A stretch of 51,546 bases of DNA from Streptomyces sp. TRM68367 (GCF_014495685.1 NZ_JACTVI010000057.1:2494-54039), one strand, 5' to 3'; counted from the stretch's first letter, positions 1-8,542 are shown. A program made the numbers and translations. The notes: generated from the sequence alone by a model not told the origin.

Positions 1-65
1 AGGCCAGATCTGGAAGCACCGTGAGGTGTGGAGGTGACTGGTACTAATAGGCCGAGGGCTTGTCC
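1..65 (+). rRNA. 23S ribosomal RNA, 3' end (partial)
   Basis: The first bases contain the conserved end of actinobacterial 23S rRNA, with the block GGTACTAATAGGCCGAGGGC at 40-59 followed by the terminal CTTGTCC. The gene enters from outside the window, so only about 65 nt are seen. The exact mature 3' end is inferred. About 105 nt of spacer follow before the 5S gene. Confidence 0.9.
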
Positions 66-170
66 ATAGAGGCTCGCGTCCACTGTGTCAGTTCTGAGGC
101 AACGAACAGTTGTCGGCTTTGAGCAGAACAGACAATTGAAGAGTGTGCTTGTTCGCTCGAAACCATTAGG

Positions 171-287
171 GTTTCGGTGGTCATAGCGTAGGGGAAACGC
201 CCGGTTACATTTCGAACCCGGAAGCTAAGCCCTATAGCGCCGATGGTACTGCAGGGGGGACCCTGTGGGAGAGTAGGACGCCGCCGA
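171..287 (+). rRNA. rrf: 5S ribosomal RNA
   Basis: This is a complete 5S rRNA of about 117 nt. It begins GTTTCGGTGGTCATAGCG and ends in the complementary GACGCCGCCGAAC. The internal ACCCGGAAGCTAAGCC and GGGAGAGTAGGACG blocks are typical of 5S. It follows the 23S 3' end at rrn spacing and precedes a strong terminator. The end may be a few bases further on, up to about 290. Confidence 0.93.
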
Positions 288-300
288 ACAATCTTTGGGA

Positions 301-346
301 AGGACCCCTGGTCACCAGCGTTCAGCTGGGGCCAGGGGTCCTTTCG
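301..346 (+). terminator. Intrinsic terminator of the rRNA operon
   Basis: An 11-bp perfect stem, AGGACCCCTGG (301-311) with CCAGGGGTCCT (332-342), encloses a 20-nt loop and is followed by TTCG. It lies just after 5S and is the expected rrn terminator. Confidence 0.85.
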
Positions 347-416
347 TATTTCCAGAGCGCGCCGGGTACTCGGCTGCGCGAGAATGACTTGCGGTACCGA
401 AGACAGGAGTCCACCG

Positions 417-2078
417 ATGTCCACCAACTCTCCCGACGACCGACCGGAGCGCGATCAGCGGCGACGGGACAGTGGTGACCGCGGCGACCGTGGCGGTTTC
501 CGCCGTGACAACGACCGCCGTGGCAACTCGCGGGGTGGCTCCGGCCGTCGCGACGGTGACCGGGGTGGCTTCCGGCGTGATGACAGCCGTGGCGGGCCTG
601 GCCGACGGGACGATCGGCGGGACGATCGGCGGGACGATCGGCGGGACGATCGGCGGGACGATCGGCGGGACGATCGGCGGGACGATCGGCGGGAAGGCGA
701 CCGCGCCCCTCGTCCATCGTTCCAGCGCGGTGACCGCGACCGTGACGGCGGCCCGCGTCGGGACGACCGTGACCGCGGTTTCCGCCGGGACGACCGTGGT
801 GAGCGGGGTGGTTTCCGCCGCGATGATCGCAGGGATGACCGCAGGGGTGAGCGCCGCGACGATCGGCGTGATGACCGCAGGGACGACCGCCGTGACGGCG
901 ACCGTGGCGGTTTCCGTCGCGACGACCGTGATCGCGGCCCGCGTCGGGACGACCGTGACCGCGGTTTCCGCCGGGACGACCGTGGCGATCGCGGCGAGCG
1001 GGGCGGCCGGGGTGGCTTCCGCCGCGACGAGCGTCGTGTTGATGACCGTCGGGACGATCGCCGGGACGACCACCGGGACGACCGCGGCGGCCACGGACGC
1101 CGCGAGGACAGCCGCGGCGATCGTGGCGGTCTCCGCGGCGAGCGCGGTGGCTTCCGGCGCCGGGACGACCGAGGTGGTTCCCGTGGCAGGGATGACCGAG
1201 GCGGCTTCCGTGGACGGGACGACCGAGGCGGCCGTGGCCCCCGGCGCGACGACCGGGGCCGTCCCGGCGGTGGGTCCCGGGACCGTGACGACCGGCGCGG
1301 CGGTGGCCGTTTCCGCGAGGAGCGGGATCGTGAGCCAATCAAGCGGCTGCCGATCCCGGAGGACGTCACGGGCGACGAGATCGACAAGGACGTGCGGCAG
1401 GAGTTGCAGAGCCTGCCGAAGACGCTCGCCGAAGACGTCGCCAAGAACCTGGTGATGGTCGCCCGGCTCCTGGACGAGGAGCCTGGGGCCGCGTACGGCT
1501 ACTCCAAGGTGGCCCTGCGGCTGGCATCACGCGTCGCCGCAGTACGGGAGGCGGCCGGGTTCGCCGCGTACGCCAACCAGAAGTACGGGGAGGCGCTCGC
1601 CGAGTTCCGGGCTGCGCGGCGCATGACCGGCAACGTGGACCTGTGGCCCGTGATGGCCGACTGTGAGCGTGGGCTCGGGCGGCCGGAGAAAGCGCTGGAC
1701 ATGGCCGGGGCGCCGGAGGTGCACAAGCTCGACAAGGCCGGGCAGGTCGAGATGCGGCTCGTCGTGGCCGGCGCCCGGCGTGACATGGGGCAGCTGGACG
1801 CGGCGATTGTGACGCTGCAGAGTCCCGAGCTGGCCTCCAACGCCGTACAGCCGTGGAACGCGCGGCTGCGGTACGCGTACGCGGACGCGCTGCTCGCCGC
1901 CGGGCGGGATGGCGAGGCGCGGGAGTGGTTCGCGAAGGCGGTGGAGTCCGACCGGGACGGCAGCACGGACGCCTCCGACCGGCTCGCCGAGCTGGACGGG
2001 GTGGAGTTCGTCGATGCCCTGGACGAGCACGAGGGCGACGTGGACGTCGTGGAGGAAGGCGGCGGCGACAAGGACTGA
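417..2078 (+). CDS. Arg/Asp/Gly-rich disordered protein with C-terminal TPR-like domain
   Basis: The 553-residue protein has two parts. Residues 1 to about 305 are low complexity and made of RDD, DDRR, RGG and GGFRR units, a composition typical of RNA-binding disordered tails. Residues about 308-530 form a helical, TPR-like region with ALAEFRAARR and AREWFAKAVE units, then an acidic tail. The C-terminal part and the position upstream of a HAD phosphatase match the conserved protein that begins the tlyA-recN block in mycobacteria. ATG 417 is chosen because AGGAG lies 7 nt upstream; the reading frame continues upstream into 5S rRNA, which is not coding. RNA or ribosome association is inferred from composition only. 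Confidence 0.85.
   Translation: MSTNSPDDRPERDQRRRDSGDRGDRGGFRRDNDRRGNSRGGSGRRDGDRGGFRRDDSRGGPGRRDDRRDDRRDDRRDDRRDDRRDDRRDDRREGDRAPRPSFQRGDRDRDGGPRRDDRDRGFRRDDRGERGGFRRDDRRDDRRGERRDDRRDDRRDDRRDGDRGGFRRDDRDRGPRRDDRDRGFRRDDRGDRGERGGRGGFRRDERRVDDRRDDRRDDHRDDRGGHGRREDSRGDRGGLRGERGGFRRRDDRGGSRGRDDRGGFRGRDDRGGRGPRRDDRGRPGGGSRDRDDRRGGGRFREERDREPIKRLPIPEDVTGDEIDKDVRQELQSLPKTLAEDVAKNLVMVARLLDEEPGAAYGYSKVALRLASRVAAVREAAGFAAYANQKYGEALAEFRAARRMTGNVDLWPVMADCERGLGRPEKALDMAGAPEVHKLDKAGQVEMRLVVAGARRDMGQLDAAIVTLQSPELASNAVQPWNARLRYAYADALLAAGRDGEAREWFAKAVESDRDGSTDASDRLAELDGVEFVDALDEHEGDVDVVEEGGGDKD
609..692 (+). repeat. Seven perfect 12-bp tandem repeats inside the disordered protein gene
   Basis: The unit GACGATCGGCGG is repeated seven times without mismatch (609-692) and encodes DDRR seven times (residues 65-92). 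Because 12 bp is four codons, slippage would change length without breaking the frame. Confidence 0.95.
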
Positions 2079-2148
2079 CGTGCCTGGGGAAGGGGCGGGA
2101 TCCCTGGTGGGTCCCGCCCCTTCCCGTATTTCAGGTCCTCCCGCCGCG

Positions 2149-3441
2149 TCACAGGTCCAGCGCACGCAGGACCAGGCCCGACGCCGGTTTCGGGCCGAAG
2201 GACGTCGACTTGCGGGGCATGGTGACGCCCTGGCGGGCGAGGTCGCGGACGACCTCCTCGCGGACCGGGTGCATCAGGACGGCCGTACCGCCGTCGCGTT
2301 CCGCCTTCCTGACCGTGGCCGCCGTGTCGTGGATGTAGGCGATGTGGGCGGGGGAGTCCTCGGGTATGCGCCAGACGTGGTCGAGGAGGGTGGCGTGCAG
2401 GACCGTCGCGTCCAGGGTGCGCCAGGCCGCGGGGTGGCCGGTGGGGACCGTACGGGCGAGGAGCTCCGGGTCCGGGCGGTCGACGAGGTGGAAGGCTCCG
2501 CCGCCGGCGAGCAGGAACGCGTTGCCGGCGCAGGCCGCGTCCGCGAGCGTCTCCAGCGCCTCCTCCAGGGGTGCGTCCAGGCGCCGTACTTGGAACAGGC
2601 CGTCCAGGGCGGCCAGGGCGTCCCGCACCGGCAGGGCGTGCAGGAGGCGGTGGATGGCGCGGACGCGGAGCGGGTAGCGGGCCGTGTCGACCAGCAGGAC
2701 CAGGCCGTGGTCCCAGGGGCTGGGCGAGGGATGCTCGGCGCACAGCGTGCGGTAGGTCGCCCAGCGGTGGTGTCCGTCGGCGATGAGGGCCTGGTGCTGG
2801 GCGAGGTCGGCCTGGATCTTCGCCACCTCGGTGGGGTCGGTGACCGACCACAGGCGGTGGCTGAAACCGTCCTCCGTGGTCGTCGACAGCAGCGGCGGCT
2901 TCTCGGCGGTCCGCTCGACGGCCTCGGCCGCGGCGGACGCCGGGCCGTTGCCGCGGTAGGTCAGCAGGAGAGGTTCGAGGTTGGCCGAGGTGGCCCGCAT
3001 GAGGGCGGCGCGGTCGGCCACGATGTGCGGCATGACGTCCTCGTGAGGCAGCACCACGCCCTCCGCCGGGTCGGACACGCGCAGGGCCCCGATGATGCCG
3101 CGTTGCAGCATGCCGCCGCCGTCGCGCTGCTCGTAGACGTACAGGCCCGGTTCCGGGTCGGCGGTCAGGACGCCCTCGGACAGCCAGCGGCGCAGGGTGT
3201 CTGCGGCCTGTTCGTTGCGGGTGCTGGGTGTGGCGGCCTGCGGCAGGATCAGGCGGACGATGTTGTAAGGGTCCGCGGACTGGAGCTGGAGCACGCCGTC
3301 GGGGCGGACCACGACGTCGTACGGCGGGGAGGTCACGGCGGCGAGGCTGCCGACCCGGTCGGGGTCGTAGCGCAGGCCTCGGAACGGGGTGAGTTCCAGG
3401 CCCCGACGCGCCGTTGCTTCCGAGTGACCTGCTGTGTTCAT
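2149..3441 (-). CDS. DUF1015 family protein
   Basis: The 430-residue protein has the DUF1015 signature: an N-terminal LELTPFRGLRYDP block, then TSPPYDVV, a YVYEQ strand, an IADGHHRW motif and a C-terminal HPVREEVV region. The family includes archaeal free-serine kinase (SerK), related to ParB/sulfiredoxin folds, but the function of bacterial members is not established. The gene runs opposite to its neighbours and ends about 70 bp after the stop of the TPR protein (convergent). ATG 3441 gives the family's usual length. No signal peptide or membrane segment is seen. Confidence 0.85.
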   Translation of the reverse strand: MNTAGHSEATARRGLELTPFRGLRYDPDRVGSLAAVTSPPYDVVVRPDGVLQLQSADPYNIVRLILPQAATPSTRNEQAADTLRRWLSEGVLTADPEPGLYVYEQRDGGGMLQRGIIGALRVSDPAEGVVLPHEDVMPHIVADRAALMRATSANLEPLLLTYRGNGPASAAAEAVERTAEKPPLLSTTTEDGFSHRLWSVTDPTEVAKIQADLAQHQALIADGHHRWATYRTLCAEHPSPSPWDHGLVLLVDTARYPLRVRAIHRLLHALPVRDALAALDGLFQVRRLDAPLEEALETLADAACAGNAFLLAGGGAFHLVDRPDPELLARTVPTGHPAAWRTLDATVLHATLLDHVWRIPEDSPAHIAYIHDTAATVRKAERDGGTAVLMHPVREEVVRDLARQGVTMPRKSTSFGPKPASGLVLRALDL

Positions 3442-3513
3442 CCCGGCATCGTACGGGTGTCAGTGGCATGGGGGATGATCGGGGGAAACGAGCACACCAG
3501 GGAGCGATGCGGA

Positions 3514-4545
3514 ATGAGCCAGGGCGTCAGGACGAGGCCCGAGGGCAGTGGGCAGGCCCTGAGCGAGGCGTACGACACGGCCCTGCTCGACCTGGACGGG
3601 GTGGTGTACGCGGGCGGGAACGCGATCGCGCACGCCGTGGAGTCGCTCGCCACCGCCCGCGCAGGCGGAATGCATCTCGCGTACGTCACGAACAACGCCC
3701 TCAGGACTCCGGACACCGTCGCCGCGCATCTGACCGAGCTGGGCATACCGACAGGGGCCGGGGATGTGATCACCTCGGCGCAGGCGGTGGCCCGGCTGAT
3801 CGCCGAGCAGGTGTCGGAGGGCTCCCGTGTGCTGGTGATCGGTGGGGAGGGGCTGCGGGTGGCGCTGCGCGAGCGCGGGCTCGTGCCTGTCGAGTCGGCG
3901 GAGGACGGCCCGGCGGCGGTGGTGCAGGGGTACGGCGGGCCCGAACTGCCGTGGGGGCGCTTCGCGGAGGCCTGTTACGCGATCGCGCGCGGGGTGCCGT
4001 GGTTCGCGTCCAACACCGACCTGACGATCCCGAGTGCGCGGGGGATCGCGCCGGGCAACGGTGCGGCGGTGGAGGTCGTACGCATAGCCACCGGTGCCGA
4101 GCCGCAGGTGGCGGGCAAGCCGCTGCCGCCGATGCACCGGGAGACGATCCTGCGCACGGGGGCGCGGCGGCCCCTGGTGGTCGGGGACCGGCTGGACACG
4201 GACATCGAGGGCGCGTTCAACGGGGACGTCGACTCGCTGCTCGTCCTGACCGGGGTGACCGACGCGGCGCGGCTGCTCGCTGCGCCGGCGCGGCATCGGC
4301 CGACGTATGTCGACGCGGATCTGCGGGGGCTGCTCACGGGGCAGCCGGAGGTCACCGAGGCGGGTGACGGTGGGTTCCGGTGCGGTGGCTGGACGGCGGC
4401 CGCCCGCGAGGATCGGCTGGAGCTGGAGGGTGACGGGGAGAGCCTGGACGGGCTGCGGGCGTTGTGCGCGGCGGCCTGGACGGTGGCCGGGGACGGTGTG
4501 AGTGAGCTGGATGCGGGGAAGGCGCTGGCGCGGCTGGGGTGGTGA
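3514..4545 (+). CDS. HAD-IIA family phosphatase (NagD-like; probable glycerol-3-phosphate phosphatase)
   Basis: The 343-residue cytosolic HAD hydrolase has motif I DLDGVVY (residues 26-32), the TNNA motif II, the IIA-type cap, AGKPLPPM with the motif III Lys, and VGDRLDTDIEGA as motif IV. The orthologous position in M. tuberculosis is held by a glycerol-3-phosphate phosphatase that recycles phospholipid head groups, so that substrate is inferred. A C-terminal extension of about 70 residues after the HAD core may be regulatory. ATG 3514 is supported by GGAG 9 nt upstream. The gene is divergent from the DUF1015 gene, with about 70 bp between them. Confidence 0.88.
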   Translation: MSQGVRTRPEGSGQALSEAYDTALLDLDGVVYAGGNAIAHAVESLATARAGGMHLAYVTNNALRTPDTVAAHLTELGIPTGAGDVITSAQAVARLIAEQVSEGSRVLVIGGEGLRVALRERGLVPVESAEDGPAAVVQGYGGPELPWGRFAEACYAIARGVPWFASNTDLTIPSARGIAPGNGAAVEVVRIATGAEPQVAGKPLPPMHRETILRTGARRPLVVGDRLDTDIEGAFNGDVDSLLVLTGVTDAARLLAAPARHRPTYVDADLRGLLTGQPEVTEAGDGGFRCGGWTAAAREDRLELEGDGESLDGLRALCAAAWTVAGDGVSELDAGKALARLGW

Positions 4546-4651
4546 CAGGCGTCACCGGCCGGGAGGGCACCGGTGCGAGGGCTGGGCCGGGGTGGGTTCG
4601 CCGGTTGCCCGGCGTTGGGGTCGGGGTGGGTGCGCTCGCCCGCGCTGGCGG

Positions 4652-4755
4652 GGTGCCTCCCCCACGCTCGAACGAGTTCGCGCGGGGGGCACCCCCATCG
4701 CCCACCCGTGCCGCCCTGGGGGTACCTCCCAGGCCCTTTGAGGCACTGGGGGAGG
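4652..4755. repeat. Two palindromic G/C-rich intergenic repeat units
   Basis: Between the HAD gene and the iron transporter lie two imperfect hairpins. One (4652-4696) runs from GGTGCCTCCCCCACGCTCG to GGGGGGCACCCCC. The other (4718-4755) runs from GGGGGTACCTCCC to GGCACTGGGGGAGG. These are of the short palindromic type common between Streptomyces genes and probably end transcription of the HAD gene. A related unit lies inside a coding sequence at 13126-13166. Confidence 0.7.
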
Positions 4756-4813
4756 CTGCGGACGCCACTGGCACCTGCGGCCGTGCTCCAGGGATCGGCT
4801 TCGTGGGTTTTTG

Positions 4814-4832
4814 CGAGGGTAGGCTAACCTAA
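4814..4832 (+). promoter_or_regulatory. Iron box (DmdR/IdeR-type operator)
   Basis: CGAGGGTAGGCTAACCTAA matches the actinobacterial iron-box consensus TTAGGTTAGGCTCACCTAA at 15 of 19 positions. It ends 4 nt before the GTG of the first permease. A -10-like TAGGCT lies inside it at 4820-4825, so repressor bound with iron would block the promoter. The right half is much better conserved than the left. Confidence 0.75.
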
Positions 4833-4836
4833 CTGC

Positions 4837-5877
4837 GTGCTGGCTGAGAGTCCTCCCGAACAGCGCGCGGAAGCCGCCGCGCCCCCCAACCGCCGGGCGA
4901 TACGCGCCCTCGGTCTGCTCCTCTCCGCCGGGATTCTGGGGCTCGTCGCGCTGGCGAGCATCGCGGTCGGTGCGAAGGGGCTGTCCCTCGGGGAGGTGTG
5001 GCACGGGCTGTTCGAGGACTCGGGCACGTACGGTGACGTGGTCGTCGCCGACCGGCTGTCGCGGACGATCCTCGGGCTGCTCGCCGGCGCCGCGCTCGGC
5101 CTGGCCGGGGCGGTGCTCCAGGCGCTGACCCGCAATCCGCTGGCCGACCCCGGACTGCTCGGCATCAACGCGGGCGCGTCGGCTGCGGTCGTCACCGCCA
5201 TCACCTACTTCGGCGTCACCTCACTGACCGGCTATGTGTGGTTCGCGTTCGCCGGTGCGGCCGTGGTCGGAGCGCTGGTGTGGTTCCTCGGCGGCGGCCG
5301 GGGCGCGACGCCGGTGCGGCTCGCGCTCGCCGGTACGGCGCTCACCGCCGCCCTGTACGGCTACCTCCAGGCCGTGATGATCATGGACGACGCGGCGCTC
5401 GGCAAGATGCGCTTCTGGACGGTCGGTTCGCTGGCCTCGGCGGACAACGGGATCATCCGGCAGGTGCTGCCGTTCCTCGCGGTCGGCATGGTTCTGGCGC
5501 TCGCCCTCGCACGGCCGCTCAACGCCATGGCCATGGGCGACGACACCGCGAAGGCCCTCGGTGCCAACCTGAACCGCACCCGGGCGCTGTCCATGCTCGC
5601 CGCCACCGTGCTGTGCGGGGCCGCGACCGCCGCCTGCGGGCCGATCGTGTTCGTCGGGCTGATGGTCCCGCATGTCGTCCGCTCCTTCACCGGGCCCGAC
5701 CTGCGCTGGATCCTGCCGTACGCGGCGATCCTGTCGCCCGTGCTGCTGCTCGGCGCCGACGTCCTCGGCCGGATCGCCGCCCGGCCCGCGGAGGTCCAGG
5801 TCGGCATCGTCACCGCGATCCTCGGCGGCCCGGTGTTCATCTTTCTCGTACGACGGCGGAGGACGACGCAGCTGTGA
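4837..5877 (+). CDS. FecCD-family iron-siderophore ABC transporter permease
   Basis: The 346-residue inner-membrane protein has about nine to ten hydrophobic segments. Family motifs include RLSRTILGLLAGAALGLAG, QALTRNPLADPGLLGINAGA and the late MGDDTAKALG coupling loop. It would form a heterodimeric channel with the next permease and move ferric-siderophore delivered by a binding protein that is not encoded here. GTG 4837 lies only 4 nt after the iron box with no recognisable Shine-Dalgarno sequence, so a leaderless transcript is likely. It overlaps the next gene by 4 nt (GTGA). Confidence 0.92.
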   Translation: MLAESPPEQRAEAAAPPNRRAIRALGLLLSAGILGLVALASIAVGAKGLSLGEVWHGLFEDSGTYGDVVVADRLSRTILGLLAGAALGLAGAVLQALTRNPLADPGLLGINAGASAAVVTAITYFGVTSLTGYVWFAFAGAAVVGALVWFLGGGRGATPVRLALAGTALTAALYGYLQAVMIMDDAALGKMRFWTVGSLASADNGIIRQVLPFLAVGMVLALALARPLNAMAMGDDTAKALGANLNRTRALSMLAATVLCGAATAACGPIVFVGLMVPHVVRSFTGPDLRWILPYAAILSPVLLLGADVLGRIAARPAEVQVGIVTAILGGPVFIFLVRRRRTTQL

Positions 5878-6920
5878 AGACCACCCGTGCCAACCGAGCC
5901 GTAAGGACACCGGGCGGGCTGTCCCTCCGGCTGGACGTCCGGGCCCTGACCGTCGTCGTCCTGCTGCTGGCCGCCGCGCTGGCCGCGAGCGTCGTGCTGA
6001 TCGGCACCGGCGACTTCCCGATCCCGGCCGGCGACGTGCTGAAGACGCTGGTCGGCGACGGCAACCCCGGGCAGGAGTTCATCGTCAACGAGCTGCGGCT
6101 GCCGCGCGTCCTGGTGGGGCTGCTGGTCGGCGCCTCGCTGGGCCTCGGCGGCGCGCTGTTCCAGTCCATCTCCCGCAATCCGCTGGGCAGTCCGGATGTG
6201 CTCGGCCTCGGACAGGGCGCCACGGCCGGCGCGCTCGTGATGATCGTGGTGTTCTCCGGCAGCGCCAACCAGGTGGCCGTCGGCGCGCTCATCGGCGGCC
6301 TCGTGACCGGCATGGCCATCTATCTGCTCGCCTGGAAGCGGGGCGTGCACGGCTACCGGCTGGTCCTGGTCGGCATCGGCGTCTCCGCAATCATGACGGC
6401 GGTCAACGGCTATCTGCTCACCAAGTCCGACATCGTCGACGCCGCCCGCGCGGTCGTGTGGATGACCGGATCCCTGGGCGGCCGTGACTGGGCCCAGGTC
6501 TGGCCGCTGCTCGCGCTGTGCGCCGTGCTCGTGCCGCTCGTCCTCGCGGGCGCGCGCGGGCTGCGAATGATGGAGATGGGCGACGACGTGTCGTACGCCC
6601 TCGGGGTGCGGGCCGAACGCGTACGGCTGCTGCTGATGGTGGCCGCCGTCCTGTTCACCGCGGCCGCGACCGCCGCCGCCGGTCCCGTCAGCTTCGTCGC
6701 GCTCACTGCGCCGCAGCTCGCCCGGCGCCTGACCCGCTCGCCCGGGCCGAACCTGCTGCCGTCCCTGTGCATGGGCGCCGCCCTGCTGGTCACCGCCGAC
6801 TGGGCCTCGCAGCGGGCGTTCGGCGCGGACCAGCTGCCCGTGGGTGTGGTCACCGGCGTGCTCGGCGGCGTCTACCTGCTGTGGCTGCTGGTCACCGAGC
6901 GCAGGGCCGGCCGGATATGA
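5874..6920 (+). CDS. FecCD-family iron-siderophore ABC transporter permease (second subunit)
   Basis: The 348-residue polytopic membrane protein is paralogous to its neighbour. It carries RLPRVLVGLLVGASLGLGG, FQSISRNPLGSPDVLGLGQG and MGDDVSYALGV. The start GTG 5874 overlaps the upstream stop as GTGA, and GGAGGA lies 10 nt upstream within the previous gene, so the two permeases are translationally coupled. Residues 1-25 are a basic cytosolic tail. Control is presumably through the iron box in front of the operon. Confidence 0.92.
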   Translation: MKTTRANRAVRTPGGLSLRLDVRALTVVVLLLAAALAASVVLIGTGDFPIPAGDVLKTLVGDGNPGQEFIVNELRLPRVLVGLLVGASLGLGGALFQSISRNPLGSPDVLGLGQGATAGALVMIVVFSGSANQVAVGALIGGLVTGMAIYLLAWKRGVHGYRLVLVGIGVSAIMTAVNGYLLTKSDIVDAARAVVWMTGSLGGRDWAQVWPLLALCAVLVPLVLAGARGLRMMEMGDDVSYALGVRAERVRLLLMVAAVLFTAAATAAAGPVSFVALTAPQLARRLTRSPGPNLLPSLCMGAALLVTADWASQRAFGADQLPVGVVTGVLGGVYLLWLLVTERRAGRI

Positions 6921-6954
6921 GTGGCTCAGCGAACAAGAACACCGAAGGAGCACC

Positions 6955-7791
6955 GTGAACCGCCTGTCCGCCGAGACCGTCACCCTCGCCTACGACCAGC
7001 GCGTCATCGCCGAGCAGCTGTCGGTGGAGATACCCGACAACTCGTTCACCGTGATCGTCGGCCCGAACGCGTGCGGCAAGTCGACGCTCCTGCGGGCGCT
7101 GTCGCGGATGCTCAGGCCCAGTCAGGGCCGGGTGCTGCTGGACGGGCAGGTCATCCAGTCGATGCCGGCGAAGAAGGTAGCCCGGACCCTCGGCCTGCTG
7201 CCCCAGTCGTCGATCGCGCCCGACGGGATCACCGTCGCCGACCTGGTGGGCCGGGGCCGGTACCCGCACCAGGGCGTCCTGCGCCAGTGGTCGACCGAGG
7301 ACGAGCGGGTCGTCCAGGAGTCCATGCGGCAGACCGGGGTCGCCGAACTCGCCGGCCGGTACGTCGGCGAGCTCTCCGGCGGCCAGCGGCAGCGTGTGTG
7401 GATCGCCATGGCGCTCGCCCAGCAGACGCCGCTGCTGCTGCTCGACGAGCCGACGACGTATCTGGACATCCAGCACCAGATCGACGTGCTCGACCTGTGC
7501 GCGGAGCTGCACGAGGAGCAGGGGCGCACGCTCGTCGCCGTGCTGCACGACCTGAACCACGCCGCCCGGTACGCCACCCACCTCATCGCCCTGCGCGGCG
7601 GCGAGGTCATCGCCGAGGGCGCGCCCGGCGACATCGTCACGGCCGAGCTGGTCGAGCACGTGTTCGGGTTGCGGTGTCAGGTCATCGACGATCCGGAGAC
7701 GGGGACGCCGCTGGTGGTGCCGGCCGCGCGGAAGGCCCGGGCCGGGGCGAAGACGGACGTGACGAAGGTGGCCGCTACAGAAGCTTCCTGA
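6955..7791 (+). CDS. Iron-siderophore ABC transporter ATP-binding protein (FepC-like)
   Basis: The 278-residue ATPase has Walker A GPNACGKST (residues 36-44), a Q-loop in LGLLPQSS, the signature LSGGQRQRVWIAMALAQ, Walker B LLLLDEPTTYLD and the H-loop VLHDLNHAARY. The DEPTTYLDI and LNHAARYA segments are typical of FepC/FhuC ATPases. GTG 6955 has AAGGAG 4 nt upstream. It is the last gene of the permease-permease-ATPase operon, with 34 nt after the second permease. The extreme C-terminal codons lie in a short duplication shared with the convergent SCP2 gene. Confidence 0.92.
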   Translation: MNRLSAETVTLAYDQRVIAEQLSVEIPDNSFTVIVGPNACGKSTLLRALSRMLRPSQGRVLLDGQVIQSMPAKKVARTLGLLPQSSIAPDGITVADLVGRGRYPHQGVLRQWSTEDERVVQESMRQTGVAELAGRYVGELSGGQRQRVWIAMALAQQTPLLLLDEPTTYLDIQHQIDVLDLCAELHEEQGRTLVAVLHDLNHAARYATHLIALRGGEVIAEGAPGDIVTAELVEHVFGLRCQVIDDPETGTPLVVPAARKARAGAKTDVTKVAATEAS

Positions 7792-7818
7792 GGGTGCCCG
7801 CTACAGGAGCTTCCTGAG
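7772..7818. repeat. 21-bp direct repeat spanning two convergent stop codons
   Basis: Positions 7772-7792 and 7798-7818 differ at a single base (A versus G) and are offset by 26 bp. The first copy contains the ATPase stop codon. The second contains the stop codon of the minus-strand SCP2 gene. This looks like a small tandem duplication at the 3' junction. Confidence 0.85.
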
Positions 7819-8148
7819 CAGGAGCAGATCGCGCAGGCCCGCATGCAGTTTCACGCGGCCCGAGCCCCAGGCCTTGGCGAAGTGCAGCTCGCCGTCGACC
7901 AGGGCCACCAGGTCGTCGCCGGACAGGGCCAGTCTGATCTGGGCCTTCTCGCGGGGCGGCCCCTGGAGCGTCTCCCGGACCTCGATCCGCCCGCCGGCCA
8001 TGCGGCCGGCGAACGTGACGTCCAGGTCGGTGATGTGGCAGCTCACGGAGCGGTCCAGGGCCGCGGCCGTGCGGACGTCCCCTTCGGCGTGCTGCATGTT
8101 GTCGGAGAGCTTGTCGAGTGCGGCGCGGCACTCCTCGATCGTGGCCAT
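7801..8148 (-). CDS. SCP2 sterol-carrier-domain protein
   Basis: The 115-residue single-domain protein begins MATIEECRAALDKLSDNM and contains the SCP2-type run RSVSCHITDLDVTF, IRLALSGDDLVALVDGEL and FAKAWGSGRVKLHAGL. Stand-alone SCP2 proteins bind lipophilic ligands; the ligand here is unknown. It is soluble and has no signal peptide. ATG 8148 matches the expected family start. The gene converges on the iron ABC operon and is divergent from the small gene starting at 8191, with only 42 bp for both promoters. Confidence 0.85.
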   Translation of the reverse strand: MATIEECRAALDKLSDNMQHAEGDVRTAAALDRSVSCHITDLDVTFAGRMAGGRIEVRETLQGPPREKAQIRLALSGDDLVALVDGELHFAKAWGSGRVKLHAGLRDLLLLRKLL

Positions 8149-8190
8149 CGCGATCGACGGTACCCCAGGAATTCGCGGTAGCGTCAGGGC

Positions 8191-8535
8191 ATGAACGACT
8201 CTCTGCCCGAGACCGACGCCCAGGTGGCGGCGGAGGAGCAGCCCGAGTACGACTCCGTGTACGACCCCGCCGCCCCCGCCCCGCTGAACGTCCCCCGCAC
8301 GCCCACCGGCAACGCCGAGGTGGACGTCCAGCTGGAGCGGCTGGGCGACGCCGACCACCTCGCCACGGACGGGCACGTCGAGGTGTACGAGGATGTGCAC
8401 CGGGGGCTGCGCGACGCGCTCACCGCGCTCGACGCCCGCCCGGGACCGCCGGCTCCCACCCGTCACCCGACCACCACCCCTCAACGAGGCCCTTCGGGCC
8501 ACGAGTCAGATTCGTCGTACGGACACAGGAGCTGA
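8191..8535 (+). CDS. Conserved small acidic protein upstream of tlyA
   Basis: The 114-residue protein has an acidic N-terminus, a conserved centre (EVDVQLERLGDADHL, then EVYEDVHRGLRDALTALD, predicted helical) and a disordered Pro/Thr/Ser-rich tail. A short protein with this helical centre sits between the HAD phosphatase and tlyA in other actinobacteria. No enzyme motif, signal peptide or membrane segment is seen. ATG 8191 is the start, and the stop lies 7 nt before tlyA, so the two are probably co-transcribed. Function unknown. Confidence 0.78.
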   Translation: MNDSLPETDAQVAAEEQPEYDSVYDPAAPAPLNVPRTPTGNAEVDVQLERLGDADHLATDGHVEVYEDVHRGLRDALTALDARPGPPAPTRHPTTTPQRGPSGHESDSSYGHRS

Positions 8536-8542
8536 ACCGACC

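Noticed and set aside
603..692. Possible CRISPR-like array
   Set aside because: The 12-bp units are directly adjacent with no spacers and encode DDRR in frame.
312..1444. Long open frames on both strands across the Arg/Asp-rich gene
   Set aside because: They are a by-product of the low-complexity GC-rich repeats and lack start signals; only the 417 frame has a Shine-Dalgarno and a folded C-terminal domain.
3514..4545. Very long upstream extension of the HAD gene frame (from about 1909)
   Set aside because: It would run antisense through the whole DUF1015 gene; the ATG at 3514 has a Shine-Dalgarno and matches the family start.
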